From positions 1-14,847 of the forward strand of contig JABXJV010000331.1 of the NCBI GenBank assembly GCA_013375355.1: a DNA stretch of 14,847 nucleotides, written 5' to 3'. Position numbers and translations under genes: made by a program. Positions 1-7,267 of this stretch are shown here, in pieces. Position 1 is the stretch's first letter. Each line of letters begins with the position of its first letter. The stretch is from Candidatus Helarchaeota archaeon. GTDB lineage: Archaea > Asgardarchaeota > Lokiarchaeia > Helarchaeales > JABXJV01. The notes beneath the pieces are model-generated. The model saw nothing but the letters and a program-made list of their open reading frames with translations. It was not told where the DNA came from and searched no databases.

Positions 1-1
1 C

Positions 2-517
2 TTTTCCTGTGCAGATTTAGAAAGTATTGTAAAAATTGTGAAATTTTTATCCTTAAAAGAAAATAGAAATTACGCTACAAAATCTGATTTTGATAGATCT
101 TTACAAAGAATAAAGAGTCGAATTAGTTTAATAAAACAAAAGAAATCAACAAAACAACAACCAACTATTAAAAAGCTTGAAAAAATTCAAGTTTTAGAAG
201 ATGAGATCACCAATTTAAAACACCTTACATCGACTTCTAAAGGTATTCTTAAACATAGCTTAAGACTCGCCTTATCTGAGAACTTCGACTTTGTACACAG
301 GTTATTTAATTTATATAAAGGCAATAATGCTCCATTTACTATTGATGAAGCAAGCAAAATTTTAGGAATTTCAATTGTTGAAACCAAAAAAGTATTAAAT
401 AAAGACTCTTTCCGAATTATTTTTCCCAAGATAATGAATTCCTATCAACCCTCATTTGATCAAAAAATGTTTGATGAAATCTCCCTAGAAATTGGGTTTG
501 GACTTCAAGGTGATTGA
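2..517 (+). CDS. Unrecognised protein with possible helix-turn-helix, 5' partial
   Basis: The reading frame is open from position 2 to the TGA at 515-517, so the gene probably enters from the left edge. A GTG at 38 could give a 159-residue protein, but no ribosome binding site precedes it. Codons upstream of it read sensibly (SCADLESIVKIV). The middle is lysine-rich and helical. A segment near residues 98-120 of the 159-residue version (FTIDEASKILGISIVETKKVL) has the size and pattern of a helix-turn-helix, which suggests DNA binding but does not prove it. I do not recognise the family. It lies about 50 bases before smc on the same strand, so it may be co-transcribed with the condensin genes. 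Confidence 0.6.
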   Translation, partial: FSCADLESIVKIVKFLSLKENRNYATKSDFDRSLQRIKSRISLIKQKKSTKQQPTIKKLEKIQVLEDEITNLKHLTSTSKGILKHSLRLALSENFDFVHRLFNLYKGNNAPFTIDEASKILGISIVETKKVLNKDSFRIIFPKIMNSYQPSFDQKMFDEISLEIGFGLQGD

Positions 518-566
518 AAATAAATAAAGTATTCAATAAAAAACATTTGCTAGGATGTGAGACTCC

Positions 567-3500
567 ATTTCAAATTTAAAAAAAGTCATTATTACAAATT
601 TTAAAACATTTCTTGGTCGTCATGAGTTAGAATTTCCTGAAAAAGGACTTTCTGTTCTTATCGGACCTTGTGGTTCTGGAAAATCTAACATTTTAGATGC
701 GATCCTCTTTGCTATGGGAATTATAGATGAGCGTAGAAAACAAACAGTATTAGAGGTTATTACAGAAGAGCACGAAACTCATAAGCAATTAGCAAATTCT
801 GCACAAGTAGAATTAATTTTTGAAAATTCAGATGGAGTACATTTTGAGAAAGGAAATGAATTAATTATTTCAAGGCAATTGCGAATTCCTGCGAGCGGTC
901 AATTTTATAGTATATATAAGATGAATGGCAAAGAATGTACAAGAGCTGAAATTTTAAAGACATTATATAAATTTGGAATTCAACCTGATGGATATAATAT
1001 TATTAAGCAAGGTGAAATTTCAACTAGAATGAAAGATACACCAGAAAGTAGGAAAAGATTGATTGAAATCGTCTCCGGGTTGTCAGAATTTGATCCAATG
1101 ATTATAGATGCGGAAAGTAAAATAGATAATGCAAGAAATAATTTAAAACAAATTGATCTTCTATTGAAAGAATCTAAACGTCAATTATCCGAATTAGAGA
1201 AAGAGCGAGAAAGAGCTTTAGAATATAAAAAATTAGAATCTAAATTTAATCAATTAAAGGGTTTAAAAATACAATATAGACAATTTCAATATTTAGCAGA
1301 TATAGACGGTTTAAAATTGGAAATTGGAAAAATTCAAAAGATTATTCAAGAAGTTGAATCAGAATCTAATGAATTATTTCGAAATCTTAAAAAAAATGAA
1401 CAATTATATGAAGAATTAAGATTAAAAATTATTGATCTTGAAAAGAAACGTAGTTCGCTTACCGGACATGCCAAATCTATTGACGATCAAATTCGAGAAA
1501 TTGAATTAAAAATAAAACAAAACGAAGAAAAGCGCAAATACCAAAAAAAAGATAGGAAGGAGGTACTCCTCAAGGAAATTAATAAATTTGAATCGAAAAG
1601 GTTAGAATTATCTTCAAAAATGGAAGAAAATGTTAAGAAAAATAATAAAATTCAAAGAGAAGTTCGAGAAGTTCGGGATGTGTTAGAGAATTATAATAAA
1701 GAGCTTCCTGAATTACAAAGCAAGAACAAAGCTATTCTATTGAAAATGAGTAATCTAAAGGATGAAATTAATAAACAAACTAGATTAAAAGATAAAATCG
1801 ACAAAGAAATTGGAGAATTAAGAATCCGGAAGGACCAAGTAGATTCCAAATTTGAAGAAATTTCAGTGAATCTAGAAAGGAAGAATAGAAAAGTTATACA
1901 AATTAATACAGACATTAATGGTATGGCGACAAGGAAATCCAGTTATACCCGTTCGATTAATTCAATAACAAAGTTTTTTCAAGAGAGTTTAATAGAATTA
2001 AAAGATTTAGAGAAAAAACAACCCATCTTAAATCGAGATCTTGAAGATATGAGAAAATTATTAGCAAAATATAAAGAACAAATGAAAAGTTTAAAACCTC
2101 GTTATTCAAGTGATATCAAACTCATTCTCAAAGGACGGGATAATGGTGAGCTCCCGGGATTGATTGGAACTGTTTTGGATTTAATTAATATAAAAGAAAT
2201 TAACCCGGATTATGCCAAAGCTATTGAAGCCGCGGTAGGAGATTTTTTTGAACATTTAGTAGCTGAAAATTTTGATACTTCAAAAAAAATTGTTGAATAT
2301 GTGAAAGAAAAAGATTTAGGAAAAATAACTATCTATTTGTTAGATAAAATTAAGGGTTGGGATGAAAAAGAACTCCCCAATGTCCCTGGTATTATTAATA
2401 AACTGATTAATCTTATAAAATTTGAAGCAAAATATCGCAAATTGCTCTCTTTCGTATTCAAAGATACAGTACTGGTCCAAGATTTAGAAACCGCATATAA
2501 AATCCATGAGGCTTTTAGAGCTGTTACCTTAAATGGCGAAGTTATTGAGCCTAAAGGTTATATTATTACACAAGGAAAATTCGAACCCAAATTTTTACTT
2601 TTATCTGAATATTATAAAGTAAAAATCAAAGAGCTTGAAGAAAGCATTTCAGTAAAAAATAAAGAACTAGAAAGCATTAATAGAAAAATAAATAAAATTT
2701 ACATCAAAAGAGAAACAGAAACAAAGAGAAAAGATGAATTAAATAGATCCATAGGTCAAATTGATGGTAAAAAAGAGGAAATTCTTAATATAAAAGATGA
2801 GGTAGAACAAGATATCCAAGATCTAAGACATGAAATAAATATATTAAATGATAATATAGTCGATTATCAAGTAGAAATTCAAAATAAACAAATGGATCTA
2901 GCTAATGCATTTAATGGACTCGAAGCTCTAAAATCAGAAAAAGTAAAATTAGATGAAGAATTAAAAAAGACAGAATATGGTCCTATTGAAAAGAAAATAA
3001 GGGAAAACAACAATAAGCTGAAAAAACTTCGGAAAGAAGTTAGAGATCTTGAAAAGAAAAGAAGTAATTATAGAAATCAGATAGTAGATATCGATTCAAG
3101 TATTAAAATATATCGCGAACGTTATAATAATTCAATTGCAAAAATTGAAGAAATAGACAAAGAAAAAAATTCACTAGAAAGGCGTATGGATGAATTACTT
3201 TCAAAAATGGTATCACAAAACACTGAAATTGCTGAACTTTACATAGAAATCCAAACATTAGAAAAACAACAAAAGAAAGTACAAGACGAAAATGAATTAA
3301 AAAAAGAAGAAGAAAATTTTAAAATTAATCAAATTTCCAAATTAAATGAAAAAATCCATAGTCTAAATAATACTATTGCTAGAAAGGAGGCATTTATCGA
3401 AGAATCGGAAAATAAATTAGATGAACTGGGAATTAAAATTGATGAAATTCAAAAAATAGACATTGAAAATGTAAATTCTGATATTTATAAATTAGATAAT

Positions 3501-4136
3501 CAAATGAAAATATTTGGATTAGTAGATCATACTGCACCTGAAAAATATGAGAGAGAAAATTTTAAATTTGAGGACAGATTCGCGAAAAGAGAAATATATA
3601 CAAATGAATTAGAAGAGGCTATGAACACGTTTTCTGATCTAATTGAACAAAAGAAAAATAAATTCTTAAAAACACTTCAAAAAATCAATGTGCATTTAAA
3701 AAAGATTTTTAATTACTTCTATAAAGATGGGGATGCAAAACTGATCCCTCAAAATATTAAGGATCCCTTGAACTCAGGAATAGAAATTGAAATAGATTTA
3801 GGATCCGGGAAGATAAATAATATTAAAAGTCTTTCAGGTGGGGAGACTAGTCTAGTAGCGATTTCTGTCATTCTAGCAATTCAAGAATTTGAAGGAAAAT
3901 CCGCTCCTTTTTATTTCTTAGACGAATTAGATGCTCATCTTGATAACACAAAGGGTGAAAAATTAGCTCACCTGATTGCAAAAATGGCCGAAAATCACCA
4001 ATATATCATTGTCACTCCAAAAAACAAATATTTAGCAAAATTAGCAAATAGGGTGTTTGGTCTCTCTAAAAATGATAAAGGTTTTACTTCGTTGCAATAT
4101 ATTTCTCATAAAAATTTTGTGGTGGAGGAAGCGTGA
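567..4136 (+). CDS. smc: Chromosome segregation/condensin ATPase SMC
   Basis: SMC is the ATP-driven, DNA-loop-forming subunit of the prokaryotic condensin complex. Numbered from 567 the protein is 1,189 residues, the usual SMC size. In order it has an N-terminal ATPase half with Walker A GPCGSGKSN (bases 663-689), a Q-loop IIKQGEIS, a long coiled coil, a hinge (about residues 522-678), a second coiled coil, the signature LSGGE at 1089-1093 and Walker B FYFLDELDAHLD with D1119 and E1120. Homology clearly extends upstream of the first in-frame ATG at 714, which lies after Walker A. Between the in-frame TGA at 558 and that ATG there is no ATG, GTG or TTG. ATT at 567, six bases after GTGA (557-560), is the best start visible. 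An indel in the A-run 578-584 linking to GTG 557 is the alternative. The stop overlaps scpA by four bases. Confidence 0.95.
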   Translation: MSNLKKVIITNFKTFLGRHELEFPEKGLSVLIGPCGSGKSNILDAILFAMGIIDERRKQTVLEVITEEHETHKQLANSAQVELIFENSDGVHFEKGNELIISRQLRIPASGQFYSIYKMNGKECTRAEILKTLYKFGIQPDGYNIIKQGEISTRMKDTPESRKRLIEIVSGLSEFDPMIIDAESKIDNARNNLKQIDLLLKESKRQLSELEKERERALEYKKLESKFNQLKGLKIQYRQFQYLADIDGLKLEIGKIQKIIQEVESESNELFRNLKKNEQLYEELRLKIIDLEKKRSSLTGHAKSIDDQIREIELKIKQNEEKRKYQKKDRKEVLLKEINKFESKRLELSSKMEENVKKNNKIQREVREVRDVLENYNKELPELQSKNKAILLKMSNLKDEINKQTRLKDKIDKEIGELRIRKDQVDSKFEEISVNLERKNRKVIQINTDINGMATRKSSYTRSINSITKFFQESLIELKDLEKKQPILNRDLEDMRKLLAKYKEQMKSLKPRYSSDIKLILKGRDNGELPGLIGTVLDLINIKEINPDYAKAIEAAVGDFFEHLVAENFDTSKKIVEYVKEKDLGKITIYLLDKIKGWDEKELPNVPGIINKLINLIKFEAKYRKLLSFVFKDTVLVQDLETAYKIHEAFRAVTLNGEVIEPKGYIITQGKFEPKFLLLSEYYKVKIKELEESISVKNKELESINRKINKIYIKRETETKRKDELNRSIGQIDGKKEEILNIKDEVEQDIQDLRHEINILNDNIVDYQVEIQNKQMDLANAFNGLEALKSEKVKLDEELKKTEYGPIEKKIRENNNKLKKLRKEVRDLEKKRSNYRNQIVDIDSSIKIYRERYNNSIAKIEEIDKEKNSLERRMDELLSKMVSQNTEIAELYIEIQTLEKQQKKVQDENELKKEEENFKINQISKLNEKIHSLNNTIARKEAFIEESENKLDELGIKIDEIQKIDIENVNSDIYKLDNQMKIFGLVDHTAPEKYERENFKFEDRFAKREIYTNELEEAMNTFSDLIEQKKNKFLKTLQKINVHLKKIFNYFYKDGDAKLIPQNIKDPLNSGIEIEIDLGSGKINNIKSLSGGETSLVAISVILAIQEFEGKSAPFYFLDELDAHLDNTKGEKLAHLIAKMAENHQYIIVTPKNKYLAKLANRVFGLSKNDKGFTSLQYISHKNFVVEEA

Positions 4137-4795
4137 GTAGAAAGAAAAGAATTACTGGTAAAAAATTTAAACAAATAATAGCAGTATGTCAGGACGCCTT
4201 AAAAGGAAAGACTAAATTGGAAGATGCCGATTTATTAAGTTTTTTACCTACATTGAGAGAAGAAATTCAAAAAGGACGTTTTGATTTTACATCAGTAAAA
4301 GCTTTTTCTTTAAGTTCTCATGTTTTAGACCTTAAAACAAGAAATTTACTTGGTGAATTTGGTAAAATTGAAGCCAAATCAAAAAACCACCTATTTGATA
4401 AAATAAATGACGATGCTTTAATAGAATCATTCCTAATTTATCCAGTAAATAGTTTCAGAGAGTTTATTTTAGAAAGTGATATAATTAAAGCATATTATGA
4501 ACTTCTAAAACTCCGTAAAAATAGACCTGATTATTCAGTTATTGAGAAGGAAGAGGTTTGTGTCCAGAAAGAAAGTGAATTTAATGAAGTTGATAGCTTT
4601 GAACAAGATAAAATGAATTTATTTTTCAAATTAAAAAAATCAAATAAAAAAGTTCTTAAATTTATTTCTCTACAGACTAAATGGGAAGATGCAGTGACGA
4701 ATCTCCTATATTTGGTTCATCTAGCACAAGAAGGAAAAATCTATTTGGAGCAAAAATTCCCCAATGAACAAATTCTAATTCGATTGAAAAATTGA
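4133..4795 (+). CDS. scpA: Segregation and condensation protein ScpA (kleisin), divergent
   Basis: ScpA is the kleisin that bridges the two SMC heads and binds ScpB. This 220-residue protein is divergent. The C-terminal winged-helix end is the recognisable part: TNLLYLVHLAQEGKIYLEQKF followed by ILIRL matches the pattern by which kleisins contact the SMC ATPase head. The N-terminal half (FLPTLREEIQKGRFDF, then VLDLKTRNLL) resembles the helical ScpA N-terminus but lacks the usual EGPLDLLLxLI opening. The centre (about residues 130-155) is acidic and linker-like. The GTG start lies inside the smc stop (GTGA overlap) behind a strong GGTGGAGG site at 4121-4128, so translation is probably coupled to smc. 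Position between smc and scpB supports the call strongly. Confidence 0.82.
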   Translation: MSRKKRITGKKFKQIIAVCQDALKGKTKLEDADLLSFLPTLREEIQKGRFDFTSVKAFSLSSHVLDLKTRNLLGEFGKIEAKSKNHLFDKINDDALIESFLIYPVNSFREFILESDIIKAYYELLKLRKNRPDYSVIEKEEVCVQKESEFNEVDSFEQDKMNLFFKLKKSNKKVLKFISLQTKWEDAVTNLLYLVHLAQEGKIYLEQKFPNEQILIRLKN

Positions 4796-5289
4796 AGGTG
4801 AAAAAATTTAATCATCAAAAAGCTATAGAAGCATTATTAATACTAAGAGGAGAATTAGGAATCTCTGTTAATGATATTTATAAAATCACAAAAATTAATG
4901 ATTTTGAATATAGTCTTTACTTAATAAACTTGATTGAAACATCTTTAAATGAATCCCCACTGTTTTTAAAATATAATCCTTCGAAAAAACGATATTTTTT
5001 AGCACTACCCAACGAATTTTATAGCTTTTTATCTGAACAAGATTTAATTAAATCTATATTACCAAAAAGCGTTTTGGCAACGCTTGCATGCATCATTATA
5101 GAATTGGAAGAGGGAGCAGTTAATATTGAAAAATTAAAACACCTTAGAGGAAAAGCGGTAATAAATCATTTAAAAACATTGGAAAATGAAGGCTTTATTA
5201 CAATATCTGAAGGAAATATTCTCCCTACTAATAAATTATTAAACAAAATCAACATTAATCAGGTAATAAAAGGAATAGAAGAAATTTAA
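4792..5289 (+). CDS. scpB: Segregation and condensation protein ScpB
   Basis: ScpB is the dimeric winged-helix partner that binds the ScpA linker in the SMC-ScpAB complex. The 165-residue product shows both expected halves. The N-terminal helix HQKAIEALLILRGELGISVNDI matches AIEALLFxSGEPLS. The second winged helix LPKSVLATLACIIIELEEGAVNIEKLKHLRG...VINHLKTLENEGFI matches the LSxAALETLAIIAYxQP...IRG...L.TLLERGLI pattern. The TTG start overlaps the scpA stop by four bases (TTGA). A GTG at 4798 is an alternative start and would remove two residues. Length is slightly under the bacterial norm. The gene ends one base short of the convergent radical SAM gene. Confidence 0.85.
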   Translation: MKVKKFNHQKAIEALLILRGELGISVNDIYKITKINDFEYSLYLINLIETSLNESPLFLKYNPSKKRYFLALPNEFYSFLSEQDLIKSILPKSVLATLACIIIELEEGAVNIEKLKHLRGKAVINHLKTLENEGFITISEGNILPTNKLLNKININQVIKGIEEI

Positions 5290-5290
5290 T

Positions 5291-6223
5291 TTACATATGC
5301 AAAAGATGTTTATGTTTTAATCTTTTTGTGGCAGGATCTTTTAATCTAGCTTTAAGTAATTTAATAATTTTTTGTTTATCTTCCTTTATATTGCCCGATT
5401 CCCAATATTCATAGTTCGAATGGTGGTCGTTATATACTTCACATTCTAGGTCGTCATTTAAATTTTCAATAATGGTCAATTGTTCTTTCAAAATTCCATA
5501 GGGTTCTACTATTTCAAATTTACCTTGGTTACAATCTTCCCAGAGTAAAGTAGTAGGTAAAATGTTGAGGGTTCTAAATCGAAAAATAGTTGGACGCATT
5601 TCATTTAAGACCTTTGCTGTTTCTAAAGCGTGTTCTTCTGAGTATTTTTTTCCTCCTAAACCCAATACAATATATACAGAGATCTTTACACCAGCAGCTA
5701 GAATCTTCTTAGCAGCCTTTATCATATTTTCAGGAGTCGTGCCTTTTTGCATCGTCTTCAAAATTCGTCTGCTACCACTTTCAAGACCCATATAAACAAT
5801 ATCAAGACCATGTTCATGAATTTGTCTTAATTCTTCATCACTTTTTCTTAAAATATCTAGATTTTTAGCGTAACTACTAATTCGCTTAACATCAGGGAAT
5901 AACTCTTTTATCTTGTCTAAAACTTTTATTAGATGGTCTGTAGGTGCAGAAAGTGCGCTGCCTCCTGCTAAAAAGACTTTGGAAACATACTCTCCATAAA
6001 TTTTGTGATAATATTCTAATTCTTTAAATATAATTTCCAAAGGCCTAACTCGATATCTTTGGATGACTTCTTTAGTTCTGGTGTTATAATATACACCGCA
6101 GAAACGGCATCTGCCCCACCAACAACCTTCAGTAATTCCTATTATTAAAGAATAGGCTTCTACTGGGGGTCGAATAATGACTTTATTTTCTAAGTCATCT
6201 GGAGTTAATCCCAAAGCATGCAT
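5291..6223 (-). CDS. Radical SAM protein, CX4CX2C type (COG1032-like)
   Basis: This 310-residue protein uses a [4Fe-4S] cluster and S-adenosylmethionine to start a radical reaction; the substrate is unknown. The cluster cysteines are C34, C39 and C42 in ITEGCWWGRCRFCG. The CX4CX2C spacing differs from the textbook CX3CX2C but is typical of an uncharacterised family that also shows RPPSEAYSLI before the cluster, LESGS in the barrel, LGLGG, and SNHxSNY near the end; here these read RPPVEAYSLI, LESGS, LGLGG and NDHHSNYEYW. There is no B12-binding or TRAM domain. ATG at 6223 is used, and an upstream ATG is out of frame. It lies 69 bases after the preceding minus-strand gene and may be its operon partner. 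The specific function is not inferable. Confidence 0.88.
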   Translation of the reverse strand: MHALGLTPDDLENKVIIRPPVEAYSLIIGITEGCWWGRCRFCGVYYNTRTKEVIQRYRVRPLEIIFKELEYYHKIYGEYVSKVFLAGGSALSAPTDHLIKVLDKIKELFPDVKRISSYAKNLDILRKSDEELRQIHEHGLDIVYMGLESGSRRILKTMQKGTTPENMIKAAKKILAAGVKISVYIVLGLGGKKYSEEHALETAKVLNEMRPTIFRFRTLNILPTTLLWEDCNQGKFEIVEPYGILKEQLTIIENLNDDLECEVYNDHHSNYEYWESGNIKEDKQKIIKLLKARLKDPATKRLKHKHLLHM

Positions 6224-6292
6224 TTATGATTCATCTTTCGTAATTCTTACTAAATAAAATAATCAATTAAAAAAAGAAAAAGTTAACCCTAG

Positions 6293-6976
6293 CTAATCCT
6301 CTTTAGTTAAGCTTTCGACATATTTTTTATATTGAGATGTAAAAGAAGTATGCATATTAAAAGCTTGAGTTATTATGTTTCTACTATCTTTGCTAAAAAG
6401 AAAAGCAATCCAATTAAGTATGTGATTTTTACGAGAATAACTTTCATTATGTCGCTCCATAACATTCTCAATAACTGCTATAGTCGCTATAACCGAACCA
6501 CTTACTGCTTCTAAATAATTTCTTGTAGTTTTAGGATTGTATAGAAACAGAAATCCTGCATAGGGCACATTATATGGACCTATTTTGTTTGCTTGATATG
6601 CATTATTTTTTATAAGGAAAAATGTTGGTGAAAATAACATTTTCGAAGTATCACCATGGTAATAAGGAAAAATCAACTCCTTATCATCGTTTACTTCAAT
6701 AATCCAACTGGAATACGTCGATCTTTTCCCAAGCTGGATTATAGTGGTTAGTGGAACCTCCAATTCCTCTCCTAATAAGCCTGTTTTCTTTCTAACTGAA
6801 ATCAATTCAAAATCTTTTTTATCTTTTTTTTCATCTTGTAGGACTAATAATACGGGTCCTGCCTTTCTATATAACATTTTTTTAGCAATTGCATGGTCTT
6901 TAAGACCTGGAGGGATATAACCCGTTTGTTCAATGATTTTTTTTAGTTGCCTTTTTTCGTCTTCTCCAAGCTCCAT
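6293..6976 (-). CDS. Unrecognised soluble protein, 227 residues
   Basis: I do not recognise this family. The product looks soluble and mixed alpha/beta: a charged N-terminal helix (GEDEKRQLKKIIEQTGYIPPGLKDHAIAKKMLYR), a hydrophobic strand (GPVLLVLQDEK), a central beta-rich region with aromatic residues, and a helical C-terminal third (VIATIAVIENVMERHNES). No cysteine motif, signal peptide or clear membrane span is seen. The frame could be extended to a GTG at 7021, but that codon lies inside the perfect palindrome of the neighbouring mobile-type element. The ATG at 6976 has a GTGAT ribosome binding site three bases upstream (6980-6984) and is the better start. It sits between the KaiC-like and radical SAM genes on the same strand. 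Confidence 0.75.
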   Translation of the reverse strand: MELGEDEKRQLKKIIEQTGYIPPGLKDHAIAKKMLYRKAGPVLLVLQDEKKDKKDFELISVRKKTGLLGEELEVPLTTIIQLGKRSTYSSWIIEVNDDKELIFPYYHGDTSKMLFSPTFFLIKNNAYQANKIGPYNVPYAGFLFLYNPKTTRNYLEAVSGSVIATIAVIENVMERHNESYSRKNHILNWIAFLFSKDSRNIITQAFNMHTSFTSQYKKYVESLTKED

Positions 6977-6979
6977 GTT

Positions 6980-6984
6980 ATCAC
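6980..6984 (-). promoter_or_regulatory. Ribosome binding site GTGAT fixing the start at 6976
   Basis: On the minus strand GTGAT lies three bases before ATG 6976. The same pentamer occurs before the start at 12736, and GTGA occurs before the starts at 13882 and 567. It matches the 3' end of archaeal 16S rRNA and favours the internal ATG over the upstream GTG at 7021. Confidence 0.5.
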
Positions 6985-7014
6985 TTTTAATTTTACCTAA
7001 AGTCTTGCAGAATG

Positions 7015-7034
7015 CTCCCACCTTAAGGTGGGAG
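7015..7034. repeat. Perfect 20-bp palindrome, putative element left-end hairpin
   Basis: CTCCCACCTT followed by AAGGTGGGAG is a perfect inverted repeat, preceded by GAATG and followed by ATGAATGC. It is GC-rich for its surroundings. It matches the right-hand hairpin at 7239-7258 at 16 of 20 positions, as expected for paired TnpA recognition hairpins. It also contains the GTG that could be mistaken for the start of the minus-strand gene. Confidence 0.85.
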
Positions 7035-7084
7035 ATGAATGCAATATAATTTCAGTTTTTTCATTTTTCATTAAATCTGTTTCG

Positions 7085-7092
7085 TTTAAATA
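7085..7092 (+). promoter_or_regulatory. TATA-like box (TTTAAATA) before the structured RNA
   Basis: The octamer TTTAAATA lies about 26 bases before the first hairpin of the putative RNA at 7115, the usual archaeal TATA-to-start distance. The identical octamer occurs at 12920-12927 before the membrane protein gene. It would drive a plus-strand transcript through 7115-7266, antisense to both flanking genes. Confidence 0.4.
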
Positions 7093-7112
7093 TGTTTTTA
7101 AGTAATAGTAAA

Positions 7113-7266
7113 CTGATGAGTGATCATCCTTCCCGAAAAACATTTCGCACGGGAAGTAAAATAACTTGCGAGAGCTGGCAGAGAACTGTCAGGTGTTGTC
7201 CACAGGGCATCAAGGTGGTGGTCTTGGGGAGCACGAATCTCCTTCCTTTAGGTAGGAGTTGTTCAA
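7113..7266 (+). ncRNA. Putative structured RNA, omega-RNA (TnpB guide scaffold)-like
   Basis: Bases 7131-7260 contain 65 G/C of 130 (50%), clearly above the AT-rich surroundings, and do not belong to a convincing gene. Consecutive foldable hairpins are visible: GATGA/TCATC closed by a GTGA tetraloop (7115-7128); CTTCCCG/CGGGAAG (7129-7135 with 7150-7156); CTGGCAG/CTGTCAG with an AGAA loop and one G-U pair (7175-7192); TGTCC/GGGCA (7197-7209); and the terminal CTCCTTCC/GGTAGGAG stem (7239-7258), preceded by GGGGAGCACGAATCTCC and followed by TTGTTCAA. The order of a compact hairpin series, a final strong hairpin and a TTCAA end resembles the right end of IS200/IS605 elements, where the TnpB guide RNA is made. 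Similarity is by pattern only. A different RNA class remains possible. Confidence 0.5.
7239..7258. repeat. Right-end hairpin related to the palindrome at 7015-7034
   Basis: CTCCTTCC, loop TTTA, GGTAGGAG forms a hairpin with one T-T mismatch. It aligns with the left palindrome at 16 of 20 positions, and each copy is preceded by GAAT. It could also act as a 3'-end structure for transcripts arriving from either side. Confidence 0.75.
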
Positions 7267-7267
7267 T

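Larger units (their letters stand above)
6997..7266 (+). mobile_element. Putative non-autonomous IS200/IS605-type element without TnpA or TnpB
   Basis: About 270 bases between two minus-strand genes carry the hallmarks of IS200/IS605-family ends. A left hairpin (7015-7034) and a related right hairpin (7239-7258) share 16 of 20 bases and a GAAT box just before each arm. A TTAC tetramer (6993-6996) stands 18 bases before the left hairpin. TTCAA (7262-7266) closes the right side a few bases after the right hairpin. In the family, TnpA binds such subterminal hairpins and cuts at short target-like motifs of this kind. No transposase or TnpB reading frame lies between the ends, so any movement would depend on enzymes encoded elsewhere. 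Exact boundaries are inferred, and no target duplication is expected for this family. Confidence 0.6.

Noticed and set aside
555..566. TGA at 558 read through as an amino acid (ATG-TGA start of smc)
   Set aside because: There is no sign of recoding elsewhere in the window, and TGA ends other genes here; ATT 567 or an indel is simpler.
6977..7021. GTG 7021 as the start of the 6293-6976 gene
   Set aside because: The GTG lies within the perfect palindrome of the putative element, and ATG 6976 has a proper GTGAT site.
7111..7140. C/D-box RNA (CTGATGA) or hammerhead ribozyme core
   Set aside because: No matching D box is present, and the bases between CTGATGA and GAAA do not form the required stem.
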